A DNA stretch of 64,000 bases, from NCBI GenBank assembly GCA_002347095.1, contig DDWZ01000028.1, positions 62,001 through 126,000 on the forward strand. The letters run 5' to 3'. Each line of letters begins with the position of its first letter. The stretch's first letter is position 1. A program made the position numbers and the translations under genes. Below, in pieces: positions 42,914 through 51,916 of the stretch. This DNA comes from Desulfobulbaceae bacterium UBA2273 (lineage in GTDB: Bacteria; Desulfobacterota; Desulfobulbia; Desulfobulbales; Desulfurivibrionaceae). The notes beneath the pieces are model-generated. The model worked only from the letters and a program-made list of their open reading frames with translations, ran no database searches and was not told the origin of the DNA.

Positions 42914-43855
42914 CTACAATCCCGTTTCTTTCAGTTTTTCTACCAGCGCCTGCTGTTCCTCCGACAGCTCCTTGGGGACCGCCACCACGATTTTCACCAG
43001 CAGGTCTCCCCGCTCGCCTCCCCGGCCCTCTGGCAAGCCCTGTTTGCGCAGGCGCAGTTTTGCCTGGGGCTGGCAGCCGGGCGGAACCTTGACCTTGAGC
43101 TGCTTGCCGTCCAGGGTGGGAACCTCCACCTCGGCGCCGAACACGGCGGAGCTGTAAGGAATTTGCAGATCCATGGAGAGATGCGCCCCTTCCCGGCTGA
43201 AGACCGGGTGGGGTTCGACCTTGATCAGCAGATATAGATCGCCCGGCGGGCCACCCATGGGGGAAGGGGACCCCTTGCCGGAGACTCGCAGCTTCTTGCC
43301 GGTCTCGATTCCAGGGGGGATCTTTACGGAAACCCTCTCCGCCGCAGCGCCGCGGCCAAGGGAGATGGTTTTTTCGGCGCCGGTCAGCGCCTCATTGAGG
43401 GTGATCGGCAGTTCCAGGGAAAGATCGTTGCCCTTCACCTGTTGCTGCTGGCGGAAATCCTGAAAGCCCTGGCTGGTGCGCCCTCCTGCCCCCGGCTGGC
43501 GGAACATCTCCTCGAAGACGCCGCCGCCCCCGCCGGAACTCCGGAAGGTGGCGCGGCCCCCGCCGAAGTTGATGCCGAATTCCCGCAGAATATCGCCCAG
43601 ATCGGCATTGCGGAAGATATCCTCCTGGGAATAGCGCTGCTGGAAGCCGGCGGAGCCAAAGGAGTCGTATTGCTGCCGTTTCTCCTTGTCGGAAAGAACG
43701 GCGTACGCCTCGCTGATCTTTTTAAACTGCTCCTCCGCCTCCTTGTTCCCCTTGTTGCGGTCCGGATGATACTTGAGGGCAAGTTTGCGGTAGGCTTTCT
43801 TGATTTCCTCCGGGGAAGCGCTTTTTTCCACACCGAGTAATTTATAGTAATCCAT
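42914..43855 (-). CDS. CbpA-type DnaJ co-chaperone
   Basis: The 313-residue protein begins with a J domain ([22 protein letters not shown]) including the HPD motif in KYHPDRNKG, then a Gly/Phe-rich linker ([16 protein letters not shown]) and a C-terminal substrate-binding domain. It lacks the zinc-finger repeats, marking a CbpA/type II J protein that stimulates DnaK. It is followed by ssb on the same strand, 47 bp upstream in gene order. Confidence 0.93.
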   Translation of the reverse strand: MDYYKLLGVEKSASPEEIKKAYRKLALKYHPDRNKGNKEAEEQFKKISEAYAVLSDKEKRQQYDSFGSAGFQQRYSQEDIFRNADLGDILREFGINFGGGRATFRSSGGGGGVFEEMFRQPGAGGRTSQGFQDFRQQQQVKGNDLSLELPITLNEALTGAEKTISLGRGAAAERVSVKIPPGIETGKKLRVSGKGSPSPMGGPPGDLYLLIKVEPHPVFSREGAHLSMDLQIPYSSAVFGAEVEVPTLDGKQLKVKVPPGCQPQAKLRLRKQGLPEGRGGERGDLLVKIVVAVPKELSEEQQALVEKLKETGL

Positions 43856-43902
43856 ACCTTGCCTGCCTGTCTGTCCTGGCGTCTGTCATTAAAAAAGGGA
43901 TT

Positions 43903-44313
43903 TTAGAACGGAACATCATCGCCCATGACCGGCTCGGGGAAGGGCTGGTCGTTGTACTGCTGGGACTGCGAAGAATCGCCGCTGCTGCCGCGGGGAGAGA
44001 GCATCTTCATCTCCCTGGCCACGATCTCGGTGGTGTATTTGGTGTTGCCGTCCTTGTCGTCCCATTTGCGGGTTTGCAGCCTTCCTTCGATGAAGACCTT
44101 GGAGCCCTTTGACAGGTACTCGCCGCAAATCTCACCCAAACGGCCAAAGGCCACGATCCGGTGCCATTCGGTCAGCTCTTCCTTGGAGCCGTCCTGTTTC
44201 TTCCAGGTTTCCGTGGTGGCGACATTGAAGCTGGCGATGGCTGCTCCTGCCTGCGAGTAGCGCACTTCCGGGTCTTTGCCGAGGTTGCCGATGAGGATGA
44301 CTTTGTTGACCAT
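43903..44313 (-). CDS. ssb: Single-stranded DNA-binding protein
   Basis: The 136-residue protein has an OB fold ([58 protein letters not shown]) and ends in the acidic tip DDVPF that recruits repair and replication enzymes. Length is slightly short of E. coli SSB because the linker is brief. It lies on the minus strand between the CbpA-type gene and the photoproduct-lyase-like gene. Confidence 0.97.
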   Translation of the reverse strand: MVNKVILIGNLGKDPEVRYSQAGAAIASFNVATTETWKKQDGSKEELTEWHRIVAFGRLGEICGEYLSKGSKVFIEGRLQTRKWDDKDGNTKYTTEIVAREMKMLSPRGSSGDSSQSQQYNDQPFPEPVMGDDVPF

Positions 44314-44536
44314 TTCTTCTCCTTAATGTTCTCGATCAGATTTGCAAAAAAAAATGAGGCGCTGTTGTGATGGCCGCCCATCATACCGGCTATTTCCCGC
44401 GTCCGCACCAACCTTTTCCTGGTACGGGTTCTCTGGTGCCCTCAGGGCATGGCTGCCGGGAAACGATATATCATAGTAAGGATGGGCCGGTCAAAAATCA
44501 ACACCCAAAAGGAGGGGGCCGGAATAGAGACCGTGC

Positions 44537-45676
44537 TCAGGGGAGGCCGCATTTTGTCCGGGCAGCCCGGTCGAGCATGGCGGGCAGGCCGCCTTTTTCC
44601 TCCGGGGTGAAGCCGAAAACCTCTTGCCAGATCTCGTCGCTTTCCATGCAGAAATAAAGGCAGGTGTCCGGGTCCAGATAGCGGGAAAGATGGTGCGCCA
44701 TGTGGCGGTACATCTCCGTGCGCAGCGGCCGGAAATAACGGAATTTGTTGTCCAGCCCCAGGACAAACTCTTCATGGAAGAAGCGGGATCTGGGAAAGCG
44801 TCCGGTGGCAATGTTTTTCAGGGATGGAAGAAAGCGCAGCGCCCCCATGCTGATCCAGACGATGCTTGCAGCCGGCACCGTGGCGAAGAGCCGGTCGATC
44901 GTCTCGGTGTAGCCCTTCTGCCAGCCGGGATGATGGATGAGCGGGTCAAAATGAAAGGCCAGCTTGTAGCCCCAGGCCGCGCACTGGGCCGCGGCGGCCA
45001 AGCGCTGCTCCAAACTGGCGGTGCGCAGTTCCTCCTTGGCCATGATCTCCGTGCTGTTGAGGGACCAGGCCATGATGGTGCGGCCGCCATGCGCGCAGTG
45101 CTTAAGGTTGTCCAGGGCAACGGCTTTTGATTTCAGCTCAAGCACCGCGTTGGGCTGATCCTTGAAAAAATCAATGAGGATCCGGCTCAAGCCCGTGATC
45201 CGGTCCAGGGCCATGGAGTCGGTGAATTCACCGGTGCCGATGCGGCGGAAAGTCTGCGGCGTTTCGGCAAAGGCTCCGGTGAGTTCGGCCAGCAGATCGT
45301 CGGTATTCACAAAAAAAGAAAGCCAGGGGTTGTTGAGGTAGGCCTGCAGGATGCAGTACACGCAATCCATGGGGCAGTTCATGCCGACATTGAGCACCTG
45401 ATAGTCGCAGCAGCGGTATTCCCTGGTCGCGGGGCAGGGCTTGAGAAAGCGGCCCCGGTTTTTGCAGAGGACAAGATGCTTCTTGCCGCTGGTAAGGCTC
45501 TGGGGGGTGATGCCGGCCGCGAAAAGATCCAGGCCGGAACGGGGTGGAATAATCCTCACCTCCCGGCCCGGAAGATTGGCCAGGATAGTTGCGGTGAGGG
45601 GCAGATCTTGGCAGTCGTTTTCCACATAGACATGCTGGATGATGCTGGCTGGATCAAGGGGGGCGGTATGCGGCAT
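44537..45676 (-). CDS. splB: Spore-photoproduct-lyase-like radical SAM enzyme
   Basis: The 379-residue protein has a radical-SAM Cys motif C-x3-C-x2-C (CPMDCVYC, C101/C105/C108), the variant used by spore photoproduct lyase. Family segments are PCPATREYRCCDYQVLNVG, RIGTGEFTDSMALD, and KLAFHFDPLIHHPGW. SPL repairs 5-thyminyl-5,6-dihydrothymine in spore DNA. There are no sporulation genes in the window, so this would act on another photolesion or substrate. It lies near ssb, on the same strand. Confidence 0.88.
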   Translation of the reverse strand: MPHTAPLDPASIIQHVYVENDCQDLPLTATILANLPGREVRIIPPRSGLDLFAAGITPQSLTSGKKHLVLCKNRGRFLKPCPATREYRCCDYQVLNVGMNCPMDCVYCILQAYLNNPWLSFFVNTDDLLAELTGAFAETPQTFRRIGTGEFTDSMALDRITGLSRILIDFFKDQPNAVLELKSKAVALDNLKHCAHGGRTIMAWSLNSTEIMAKEELRTASLEQRLAAAAQCAAWGYKLAFHFDPLIHHPGWQKGYTETIDRLFATVPAASIVWISMGALRFLPSLKNIATGRFPRSRFFHEEFVLGLDNKFRYFRPLRTEMYRHMAHHLSRYLDPDTCLYFCMESDEIWQEVFGFTPEEKGGLPAMLDRAARTKCGLP

Positions 45677-45784
45677 GATGGCGGGTTTCCTGTTTGCGTA
45701 TTGGTTGCGGCACCATACCGTAAAGAATCTGGACGGCCAACGAGAAAATTCTTGACCCTTGGGAGAAAATTGCACTACCATTTT

Positions 45785-45848
45785 TTAGGTGTTTATACCT
45801 AATCTGATCGTGCTTGACTTGTGACATGCCATTATGATGGAATAATGG
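45785..45848. promoter_or_regulatory. Two palindromes and a -35 box upstream of the hydrogenase operon
   Basis: TTAGGTGTTTATACCTAA (45785-45802) is a perfect 6+6 palindrome. CCATTAT (45829-45835) and ATAATGG (45842-45848) form a second, 7-bp armed one. A TTGACT at 45814-45819 lies between them, though the matching -10 is poor. The region lies 70-133 bp before hybO and is the most likely control region of the hyb operon. I found no -24/-12 element. Confidence 0.5.
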
Positions 45849-45917
45849 ATAATCTTTTGAAATTCCGCTGTTATTGGAAGTGGGGAGAATGCTCCATACA
45901 CGCAAAAGAGGCGAACG

Positions 45918-47042
45918 ATGAAAGAGCAGGATTTTGCCAGGATCAGTGAACGTCTGAACGGGATATCGCGTCGTGATTTCATGAAGTTCTGCACGGTGAT
46001 GGCCGCCGGCCTGGGGCTTCCCCTTGAGGTCGCCCCGCGGATCGCAGCCGCGGTTACGGCCCCGCAACGTCCTCCGGTGATCTGGCTTTCCGGCTCTGCC
46101 TGCACCGGCTGCACCGAATCGTTGCTGCGCCCTTCCCATCCCTCCCTTGAACATCTTATCCTCGATCTTATCTCCCTTGATTATAACGAAACCCTCAATG
46201 CCGGGGCCGGCCATCAGGCAGAGGCGGCCTTGCAGGCCTCGATCGCGAAAAATTCCGGCAAGTTCATCCTGGTGGTGGAAGGGGCCATCCCCGTGAAGGA
46301 CAACGGGGTGTACTGCATGATCGGCGGCAAGCCGTTCAGCGAGATCGTGCGCACGACCGCGGCCAAGGCCGCCGCCGTAATCGCCATCGGTTCCTGCGCC
46401 TCCTGGGGGGGGGTGGCCGCGGCAGAGCCGAATCCCACCGGCGCCGTGGGCGCGCCCGAGTTTCTCAAGGGCAAGACCGTGGTGACGATTCCCGGCTGTC
46501 CGCCCAATGCCTACAATTTTCTGTCCACCGTGATCCACTTCCTGACCTTTAAAAAACTGCCCGCTCTGGATGAGAAAGGCAGGCCGAAATTCGCCTACGG
46601 CCGCCTCATCCACGAGAACTGCGAGCGCAGGCCCCATTTTGACGCGGGCCGTTTTGCCCTTGCCTTCGGCGACGAGGGGCACCGGAAAGGGTATTGCCTG
46701 TTCAAGCTCGGCTGCAAGGGGCCGATGACCTTTGCCAATTGTCCGGCTGTCCTTTTTAATGATGTTGGCCCAGGCTCCTGGCCGGTGGGTACCGGGCATC
46801 CTTGCTTTGGCTGCACCGAGGAAGGGGTGGGGTTTCATCTTCCGCTCCATGCCCAGGCCGACCTGAAGTACATCACCCCCGGAGCCGCGTATCCGCATAT
46901 CGTTACCGAGCGGGGAAAAGGCGCCTCGGTGGGCGCGGCGGCACTGGCAGCCGGGGTGGCCGGCGTGGCGCTGGGAGCCGGGGCTGCGGTTGCCAAGAAC
47001 CTTGGCAAGAGCGGGCAAGGTTCTTCCTCAGAGGGAGAATAG
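45918..47042 (+). CDS. hybO: [NiFe] hydrogenase small subunit, Tat-exported
   Basis: The 374-residue protein has a Tat signal (SRRDFMKF at 17-24) followed by a hydrophobic stretch. It carries the proximal cluster ligands GSACTGCTE (C62, C65), IAIGSCASWGG, IPGCPPNA, and the later CNYC-like clusters, for example CFKLGCKGP and HPCFGCTEEG. A C-terminal transmembrane segment (near 335-360) anchors it. The gene order hybO-hybA-hybB-hybC matches the E. coli hydrogenase-2 operon. It oxidises H2 in the periplasm with hybC. Confidence 0.95.
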   Translation: MKEQDFARISERLNGISRRDFMKFCTVMAAGLGLPLEVAPRIAAAVTAPQRPPVIWLSGSACTGCTESLLRPSHPSLEHLILDLISLDYNETLNAGAGHQAEAALQASIAKNSGKFILVVEGAIPVKDNGVYCMIGGKPFSEIVRTTAAKAAAVIAIGSCASWGGVAAAEPNPTGAVGAPEFLKGKTVVTIPGCPPNAYNFLSTVIHFLTFKKLPALDEKGRPKFAYGRLIHENCERRPHFDAGRFALAFGDEGHRKGYCLFKLGCKGPMTFANCPAVLFNDVGPGSWPVGTGHPCFGCTEEGVGFHLPLHAQADLKYITPGAAYPHIVTERGKGASVGAAALAAGVAGVALGAGAAVAKNLGKSGQGSSSEGE

Positions 47043-47045
47043 GGT

Positions 47046-47993
47046 ATGAAGATACGACGCAGGGATTTTTTGAAAGGGGTGGCGGCCAGCACCCTGCTGC
47101 TTGCCGCGGAGCAAAATCCGGCCCAGGCCAAACGGGCCAGAAAGGATTTGCCCCCCAATGCCGTCGGCATCCTGTACGATTCCACCCTCTGCGTAGGCTG
47201 CAAGGTGTGTGAACATGCCTGCAAACAGGCCAACAACAAGGTGGCGGAACACACCAGCCCGAACGAGCCGATGTGGGACGACCCCCAGGATCTTTCCGAC
47301 AAGACCCTGAATATCATCAAGCGCTACGGTGTTGAAGGACAAAAGGATTCGGTGGAGGGGTTTGCCTTCATCAAGCGGCACTGCATGCACTGCATTGATC
47401 CAGCCTGTGTTTCCGCCTGCCCGGCCTCGGCGCTGGTGAAAAATCCAGAAAACGGGGTCGTGACGTACAACAAAAAGGCCTGTATCGGCTGCCGTTACTG
47501 CCAGGTGGCCTGCCCCTATAATATCCCCAAATTCGAGTGGGATTCGCCCTTCCCGGAGATTGTCAAATGTCAGTTGTGCTCCCATCTCTTGGCCAAAGGC
47601 GGGATTTCCGCTTGCTGCGCCGCCTGTCCCACCGGCGCTTCCCTGTTCGGGCCGGTGGAAAAGCTGCGGCTTGAGGCCAAGCGGCGGCTGGGCATGGAGC
47701 CTGGAAAGTACTACGATTTTCCCGTGGCCGACATTGAGTCCACCGAGGTGCAGCAGCATCGGGCGGGCGGCTATGTCAAGCATGTTTACGGCGAGCGGGA
47801 GCTTGGCGGTTCCCAGGTTCTGTATCTGGCCGGGGTGCCCTTTGCCAATCTCGGGTTGCCCGACCTGCCCGAGGATTCCTATGTGGCCCTGGCGGACGGC
47901 ATCCAGTACGCCATATACAAGGGCATGGTCTATCCCATCGTGGTTCTGGGCGGTCTGATCTACATCATCCGGAACAGGGAAGAGAAAAAGTAA
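47046..47993 (+). CDS. hybA: Tat-exported 4x[4Fe-4S] ferredoxin subunit
   Basis: The 315-residue protein has a Tat motif (RRRDFLKG) and four ferredoxin Cys clusters: CVGCKVCEHAC, CMHCIDPACVSAC, CIGCRYCQVAC and CQLCSHLLAKGGISACCAAC. A C-terminal transmembrane helix (VYPIVVLGGLIYII) follows. It passes electrons from the hydrogenase small subunit to the HybB membrane protein. Its stop codon is built from the base of palindromic element copy 3. It starts 3 bp after hybO. Confidence 0.95.
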   Translation: MKIRRRDFLKGVAASTLLLAAEQNPAQAKRARKDLPPNAVGILYDSTLCVGCKVCEHACKQANNKVAEHTSPNEPMWDDPQDLSDKTLNIIKRYGVEGQKDSVEGFAFIKRHCMHCIDPACVSACPASALVKNPENGVVTYNKKACIGCRYCQVACPYNIPKFEWDSPFPEIVKCQLCSHLLAKGGISACCAACPTGASLFGPVEKLRLEAKRRLGMEPGKYYDFPVADIESTEVQQHRAGGYVKHVYGERELGGSQVLYLAGVPFANLGLPDLPEDSYVALADGIQYAIYKGMVYPIVVLGGLIYIIRNREEKK

Positions 47994-48096
47994 ACGTTCA
48001 GCAGCACCGCATCTGCTTTGTCATCGGCCAGCTTGCATAGGCTGGCTATAGCTCGCAGGCCTCTTTCGCGCATCTACGGCACTGCTGAACGTTTAC
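47990..48096 (+). repeat. Dispersed palindromic element, copy 3 (replaced apical hairpin)
   Basis: The outer arms are 15-bp perfect inverted repeats (47990-48004 and 48082-48096, GTAAACGTTCAGCAG). The stop codon of hybA (47991-47993) is in the arm. The apical hairpin differs completely from the other copies but still folds: GGCCAGC...GCTGGC and ATAG...CTAT replace TGTGC-AATA-GCACA. It lies between hybA and hybB. Confidence 0.92.
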
Positions 48097-48120
48097 GTTA
48101 CAAGAGATTGAGCCACGGTT

Positions 48121-48145
48121 TTTTGTTTCTGGCGAATGATTACGA
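48121..48145 (+). repeat. 25-bp motif shared downstream of element copies 2 and 3
   Basis: It matches 31099-31123 at 23 of 25 positions (TTTTGTTTC-T-GG-C-GAATGATTACGA). It lies 24 bp after the right arm of copy 3, in the leader of hybB. Confidence 0.75.
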
Positions 48146-48197
48146 GAAAAAAGAGTAGGGGCGCAAGACCCGGCTTTTCAAGCAAAGGAGTGTTCCC

Positions 48198-49334
48198 ATG
48201 CAGGAAAGACAAGCATTAGGAGGCAAGGTGCTCACCGTGCCCTTCAAGGTGTGCGCCGCCATCGCGCTTATCGGTCTTTTTTTCATCGGCAAGCGTTTCA
48301 TTTTCGGAATCGGCTCGGTTTCCAACATGAATGACGGCTATCCTTGGGGAATTTGGATCGCCTACGACGTCGTGGTGGGCACGGCCTTGGCCTGTGCCGG
48401 ATATTCCATCGCCCTGATCATTTATGTCTTCAATAAGGGGGAGTATTCGCCCCTGCTGAAGCCCGCCCTGATGACCAGCATGTTCGGCTACACCCTGGCC
48501 GGAATCTCGGTCATTTTCGATATCGGCCGGTACTGGCAGGCCTATAACATCTTCCTGCCCTGGCTCAGCAACCTGCATTCGGTGATGTTCGAGGTTGCGC
48601 TGTGCATCGGCACCTATATCCTGGTGCTGTGGATGGAGTTTGCCCCGGTTCTGCTGGATAAATTCAAGGCGGACCAGTTGAAGGTCCGGCTCAACCGGAT
48701 CATCTTTGTTTTCATCGCCTTGGGCATCCTCCTGCCCACCATGCACCAGTCTTCCCTTGGCACCATGATGCTCATGGCCGGGCATAAACTCTCCCCCCTC
48801 TGGTGGAGCGGCTTTCTGCCCCTGCTTTTCCTCATCACCGCCGTGGTCATCGGCTATGCCGCGGTGATCTTCGAGTCGCTTATCGCCGCCATTGCCTTCA
48901 AGCGTCCCATGGAGATGCATCTGCTGAGCAAGATCTCGGCGCTCATGCCCTGGCTGCTCGGCCTCTACCTGGTGGTCCGGATCGAGGACGTGAACCTGCG
49001 CGGCTATCTGCCCCTGGCCTTTGAAGGAGGGCTCCTGGGCAATCTTTTTCTGCTCGAAAACCTCTTGTTTCTTGGCGCCTTGCTGATCCTGGCCTACCCC
49101 AACAACCGGCAGAACCCGCAGTTGCTGTTCATCGCCTCCTGCGCCATGCTGCTTGGAGGGAGCATGTACCGTTTCAACACCTATATTGTCGGCTTTGATC
49201 CCGGCACCGGCTGGCGGTATTTCCCCTCGGTGCCGGAAATGTTCATCACCTTCGGGATCATTGCCGCCGAAGTGATGGCCTATCTGTGGTTTGTCAAGAC
49301 CTTGCCGGTGTTGCCCAGGCTCACCAAGGCATGA
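48198..49334 (+). CDS. hybB: HybB/NrfD-type polytopic membrane subunit
   Basis: The 378-residue protein has about nine to ten transmembrane helices. It matches HybB/PsrC-NrfD proteins: NMNDGYPWGIWIAYDVVVGTA split here as NMNDGYPWGIW and IAYDVVVGTA, LSNLHSVMFEVALCIG, MHQSSLGTMML and AGHKLSPLWWS. The family carries no haem and interacts with quinones. It is needed to couple H2 oxidation to quinone reduction. It is separated from hybA by element copy 3 and a ~100-bp leader. Confidence 0.94.
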   Translation: MQERQALGGKVLTVPFKVCAAIALIGLFFIGKRFIFGIGSVSNMNDGYPWGIWIAYDVVVGTALACAGYSIALIIYVFNKGEYSPLLKPALMTSMFGYTLAGISVIFDIGRYWQAYNIFLPWLSNLHSVMFEVALCIGTYILVLWMEFAPVLLDKFKADQLKVRLNRIIFVFIALGILLPTMHQSSLGTMMLMAGHKLSPLWWSGFLPLLFLITAVVIGYAAVIFESLIAAIAFKRPMEMHLLSKISALMPWLLGLYLVVRIEDVNLRGYLPLAFEGGLLGNLFLLENLLFLGALLILAYPNNRQNPQLLFIASCAMLLGGSMYRFNTYIVGFDPGTGWRYFPSVPEMFITFGIIAAEVMAYLWFVKTLPVLPRLTKA

Positions 49335-49387
49335 ATTTGAAGGTAACTATCTAGCTCAGGGCTGGAAAGGTTCATAAAACACGAAAC

Positions 49388-49493
49388 GTAACTGTTCAGC
49401 AGTGCCGCAGATGCGCGGAAGAGGTCTGCGAAGTGTGCTATTGCACACGAGCAGGCCGATGACAAAGCAGATGCGGTGCTGCTGGGCAGTTAC
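49388..49493 (-). repeat. Dispersed palindromic element, copy 4 (reverse orientation)
   Basis: The 106-bp copy lies inverted relative to the others. Arms are 49388-49402 (GTAACTGTTCAGCAG) and 49479-49493; two positions and one inner-stem position deviate, and all three would be U:G pairs in plus-strand RNA, the operon sense. The apical stem is GTGTGC-AATA-GCACAC, compensating the A-T pair of copy 1. It lies between hybB and hybC; no gene lies in it. Confidence 0.92.
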
Positions 49494-49511
49494 ACCTGAA
49501 GGAGATTGTTC

Positions 49512-51215
49512 ATGGCTAAGAGAATCGTCGTTGATCCCATCACCAGAATCGAAGGGCATCTCCGGATTGATTGCGAGATTGACAATGGCCGGGTGACCAA
49601 GGCTTGGTCTTCCGGCCAGATGTGGCGCGGCATCGAGTTGATCCTCCAGGGGCGCGACCCTCGGGACGCTTGGGTCTTCACCCAGCGCATCTGCGGGGTC
49701 TGCACCACGGTGCATGCCGTTGCCTCGGTGCGAGCCGTTGAAAACGCCCTGAATCTGGAGGTGCCGCTCAACGCCCAGTACATCCGGAACATGATTATCT
49801 CCGCCCACGGGATCTTTGACCATATCGTTCATTTCTACCATCTTTCCGCCCTGGACTGGGTGGATATCGTCTCCGCCCTCAAGGGCAGCCCCAAGGGGGC
49901 CGCCGCCCTCGGTCAGCAGCTTTCTCCCTGGCCCCGCAACGGCGAGCAGGAGATCAAGGCGGTGCAGGAAAAGCTCAAAGGGTTTGTCGGGAGCGGCCAG
50001 CTCGGGATTTTTGCCAGCGGCTACTGGGGCCATCCGGCCATGAAATTGTCGCCGGATGTCAATCTTCTTGCCGCCACCCATTATTTCCAGGCCCTGGATT
50101 ACCAGCGAAGGATCAACAAGGTGGTGGCCATTCTCGGCAGCAAGACCCCGCATATCCAGAATCTGGCCGTGGGCGGGGTCGCCAATCCCATCAACCCCGA
50201 CAGCCAGTCCACGTTGACCATCGAGCGGCTCTATTACATCAAGACCCTGATCGATGAGATCGGCGATTTTATCAAGAATGTCTATATGGTCGATGTCGCG
50301 GCCATCGGCGCTTTTTATGCGGACTGGACGCAATACGGCGCCGGGGTGACCAATTATCTTTCGGTGCCGGATCTGCCCTTGGACACCAAGGGGACAGCGT
50401 TCGACCTCCCCGGCGGGTACATTGCCGATGGCAATGTGGGTTCTTTTAAACCGATCACCGGATTCAACGATGATTTCTTCAAGCAGGGGGTCAAGGAGGG
50501 GATCAAGCATTCCTGGTACAAGGGAGACTGGGACCGTCATCCCTGGGAGGAGGAGACCGTGCCGCAGCACACCGAGTTCCAGGACAACGGCAAGTATTCC
50601 TGGGTCAAATCTCCTACCTTCAACGGCAAACCGGCCCAGGTCGGTCCTTTGGCCAATGTTTTGTGCATGTACGCCGCAGGGCACGGCCCGACCAAAACCT
50701 ACACCGATGGTCTTTTGAAAACGGTGAGCAAGCTGGCCGGAGCCACGGTGGGGATTTCCGCCCTCCATTCCACCATCGGTCGTCATGCCGCGCGGGCGGT
50801 GCGTTGCGCCGTGCTGCACGATTCCCTGCTCGGTCAGTGGCAGGCTTTGATGGACAACATCGGCAAGGGGGATTATACGACCTTCAACCAGCCGGTGTTT
50901 CCGAAAGGCGAGCAGCGCGGGGTAGGTTTTCATGAGGCGCCGCGCGGGGTTTTGTCCCACTGGGTCGTGATCCAGGACGGCAAGATCAAGAATTATCAGT
51001 GCGTGGTTCCCTCCACCTGGAACGCCGGACCCAGAAACAGCAAAGACGCCCCTGGGCCGTACGAGGCTTCGCTGGTCGGCAATCCGGTGGCTGATCCGGA
51101 AAAACCCCTTGAGGTGTTGCGGACGGTTCATTCCTTTGATCCCTGCCTTGCCTGTGCCATCCATCTGTTGGACCCCGCCAGCCGGGAAATCGTCACCGTC
51201 AGAACCATGATCTGA
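49512..51215 (+). CDS. hybC: [NiFe] hydrogenase large subunit
   Basis: The 567-residue protein binds the Ni-Fe(CN)2CO site. The N-terminal motif is RIEGHLRID and the first ligand pair is RICGVCTTVH (C61, C64). The second is DPCLACAIH near the C terminus (C545, C548, H551), followed by 16 residues to be cleaved after H551 by HybD. AAGGAG lies 8 bases before the ATG. The subunit is co-exported with HybO, having no signal itself. The enzyme is a group 1 uptake-type hydrogenase. Confidence 0.97.
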   Translation: MAKRIVVDPITRIEGHLRIDCEIDNGRVTKAWSSGQMWRGIELILQGRDPRDAWVFTQRICGVCTTVHAVASVRAVENALNLEVPLNAQYIRNMIISAHGIFDHIVHFYHLSALDWVDIVSALKGSPKGAAALGQQLSPWPRNGEQEIKAVQEKLKGFVGSGQLGIFASGYWGHPAMKLSPDVNLLAATHYFQALDYQRRINKVVAILGSKTPHIQNLAVGGVANPINPDSQSTLTIERLYYIKTLIDEIGDFIKNVYMVDVAAIGAFYADWTQYGAGVTNYLSVPDLPLDTKGTAFDLPGGYIADGNVGSFKPITGFNDDFFKQGVKEGIKHSWYKGDWDRHPWEEETVPQHTEFQDNGKYSWVKSPTFNGKPAQVGPLANVLCMYAAGHGPTKTYTDGLLKTVSKLAGATVGISALHSTIGRHAARAVRCAVLHDSLLGQWQALMDNIGKGDYTTFNQPVFPKGEQRGVGFHEAPRGVLSHWVVIQDGKIKNYQCVVPSTWNAGPRNSKDAPGPYEASLVGNPVADPEKPLEVLRTVHSFDPCLACAIHLLDPASREIVTVRTMI

Positions 51216-51240
51216 AATTGTTGCGTGGAGTTAACCCATT

Positions 51241-51279
51241 GAAAACAGGCCGCCCCGGCTATCGGGACGGCCTGTTTTC
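51241..51279 (+). terminator. Terminator/attenuator between hybC and hybD
   Basis: GAAAACAGGCCG (51241-51252) and CGGCCTGTTTTC (51268-51279) form a perfect 12-bp stem, continued internally by CCCG/CGGG. The hairpin ends immediately before the AAGGAGGAGC ribosome-binding region of hybD, so it could dampen transcription into hybD or sequester its site. Confidence 0.8.
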
Positions 51280-51290
51280 TAAGGAGGAGC

Positions 51291-51803
51291 ATGTCTCATT
51301 CTATTCTGGTACTTGGCGTGGGCAACGTGTTGCTGACCGACGAAGGGGCGGGCGTCCGGGCAGTGGAGCAGCTCCAGCTCCAGTATCTTTTTCCTCCCCA
51401 GGTGGAGCTGATCGATGGCGGCACCATGGGGCTGGACCTTCTTGGCTATCTCGATGACAAAACCCATCTGTTCATCGTGGATGCGATTGTCTCGACCCAA
51501 CCTCCCGGTTCGGTGGTCATTGAAAAATTGCTCGATCCACCGGCCTATTTCAGGCAGAAGATCTCTCCCCATCAGATCGGGCTTTCCGAGCTTTTGGCCG
51601 TTGCCGCCATGCAGGATTGCCTGCCTCCCTCCATCACGCTTTTCGGCATTGTTCCCCAGGATCTCTCCACCGGCATGAGGATGTCGCCGGAGGTTGAGGC
51701 CGCGGTGGAGCGGGTGGTTTTGGCGGTGGTGAAGGAACTTGGCCGGATGGGAGTCGAAGTGGGGCGGCAAGCCGTTGACCCGCCAGCCACGATTGGGGGC
51801 TGA
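51291..51803 (+). CDS. hybD: Hydrogenase maturation endopeptidase
   Basis: The 170-residue protein matches HybD/HyaD proteases: VLGVGNVLLTDEGAGVRAVE (nickel-sensing Glu), IDGGTMGLDLL, FIVDAIV (Asp) and SPHQIGLSELL (His). The enzyme checks nickel in the large subunit and removes its C-terminal peptide. The gene has a strong AAGGAGGA ribosome-binding site just after a hairpin. Confidence 0.95.
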   Translation: MSHSILVLGVGNVLLTDEGAGVRAVEQLQLQYLFPPQVELIDGGTMGLDLLGYLDDKTHLFIVDAIVSTQPPGSVVIEKLLDPPAYFRQKISPHQIGLSELLAVAAMQDCLPPSITLFGIVPQDLSTGMRMSPEVEAAVERVVLAVVKELGRMGVEVGRQAVDPPATIGG

Positions 51804-51916
51804 TTTCCGCCGGGTGGCTCTGTGGGAAAAAAACTTGATCATGACAGCCAAATAGTATTCTATGAAACACCTTGTCTGTGTCGCAGATGGCATGGCTGGT
51901 TTTTCAAGGAGAAAGG

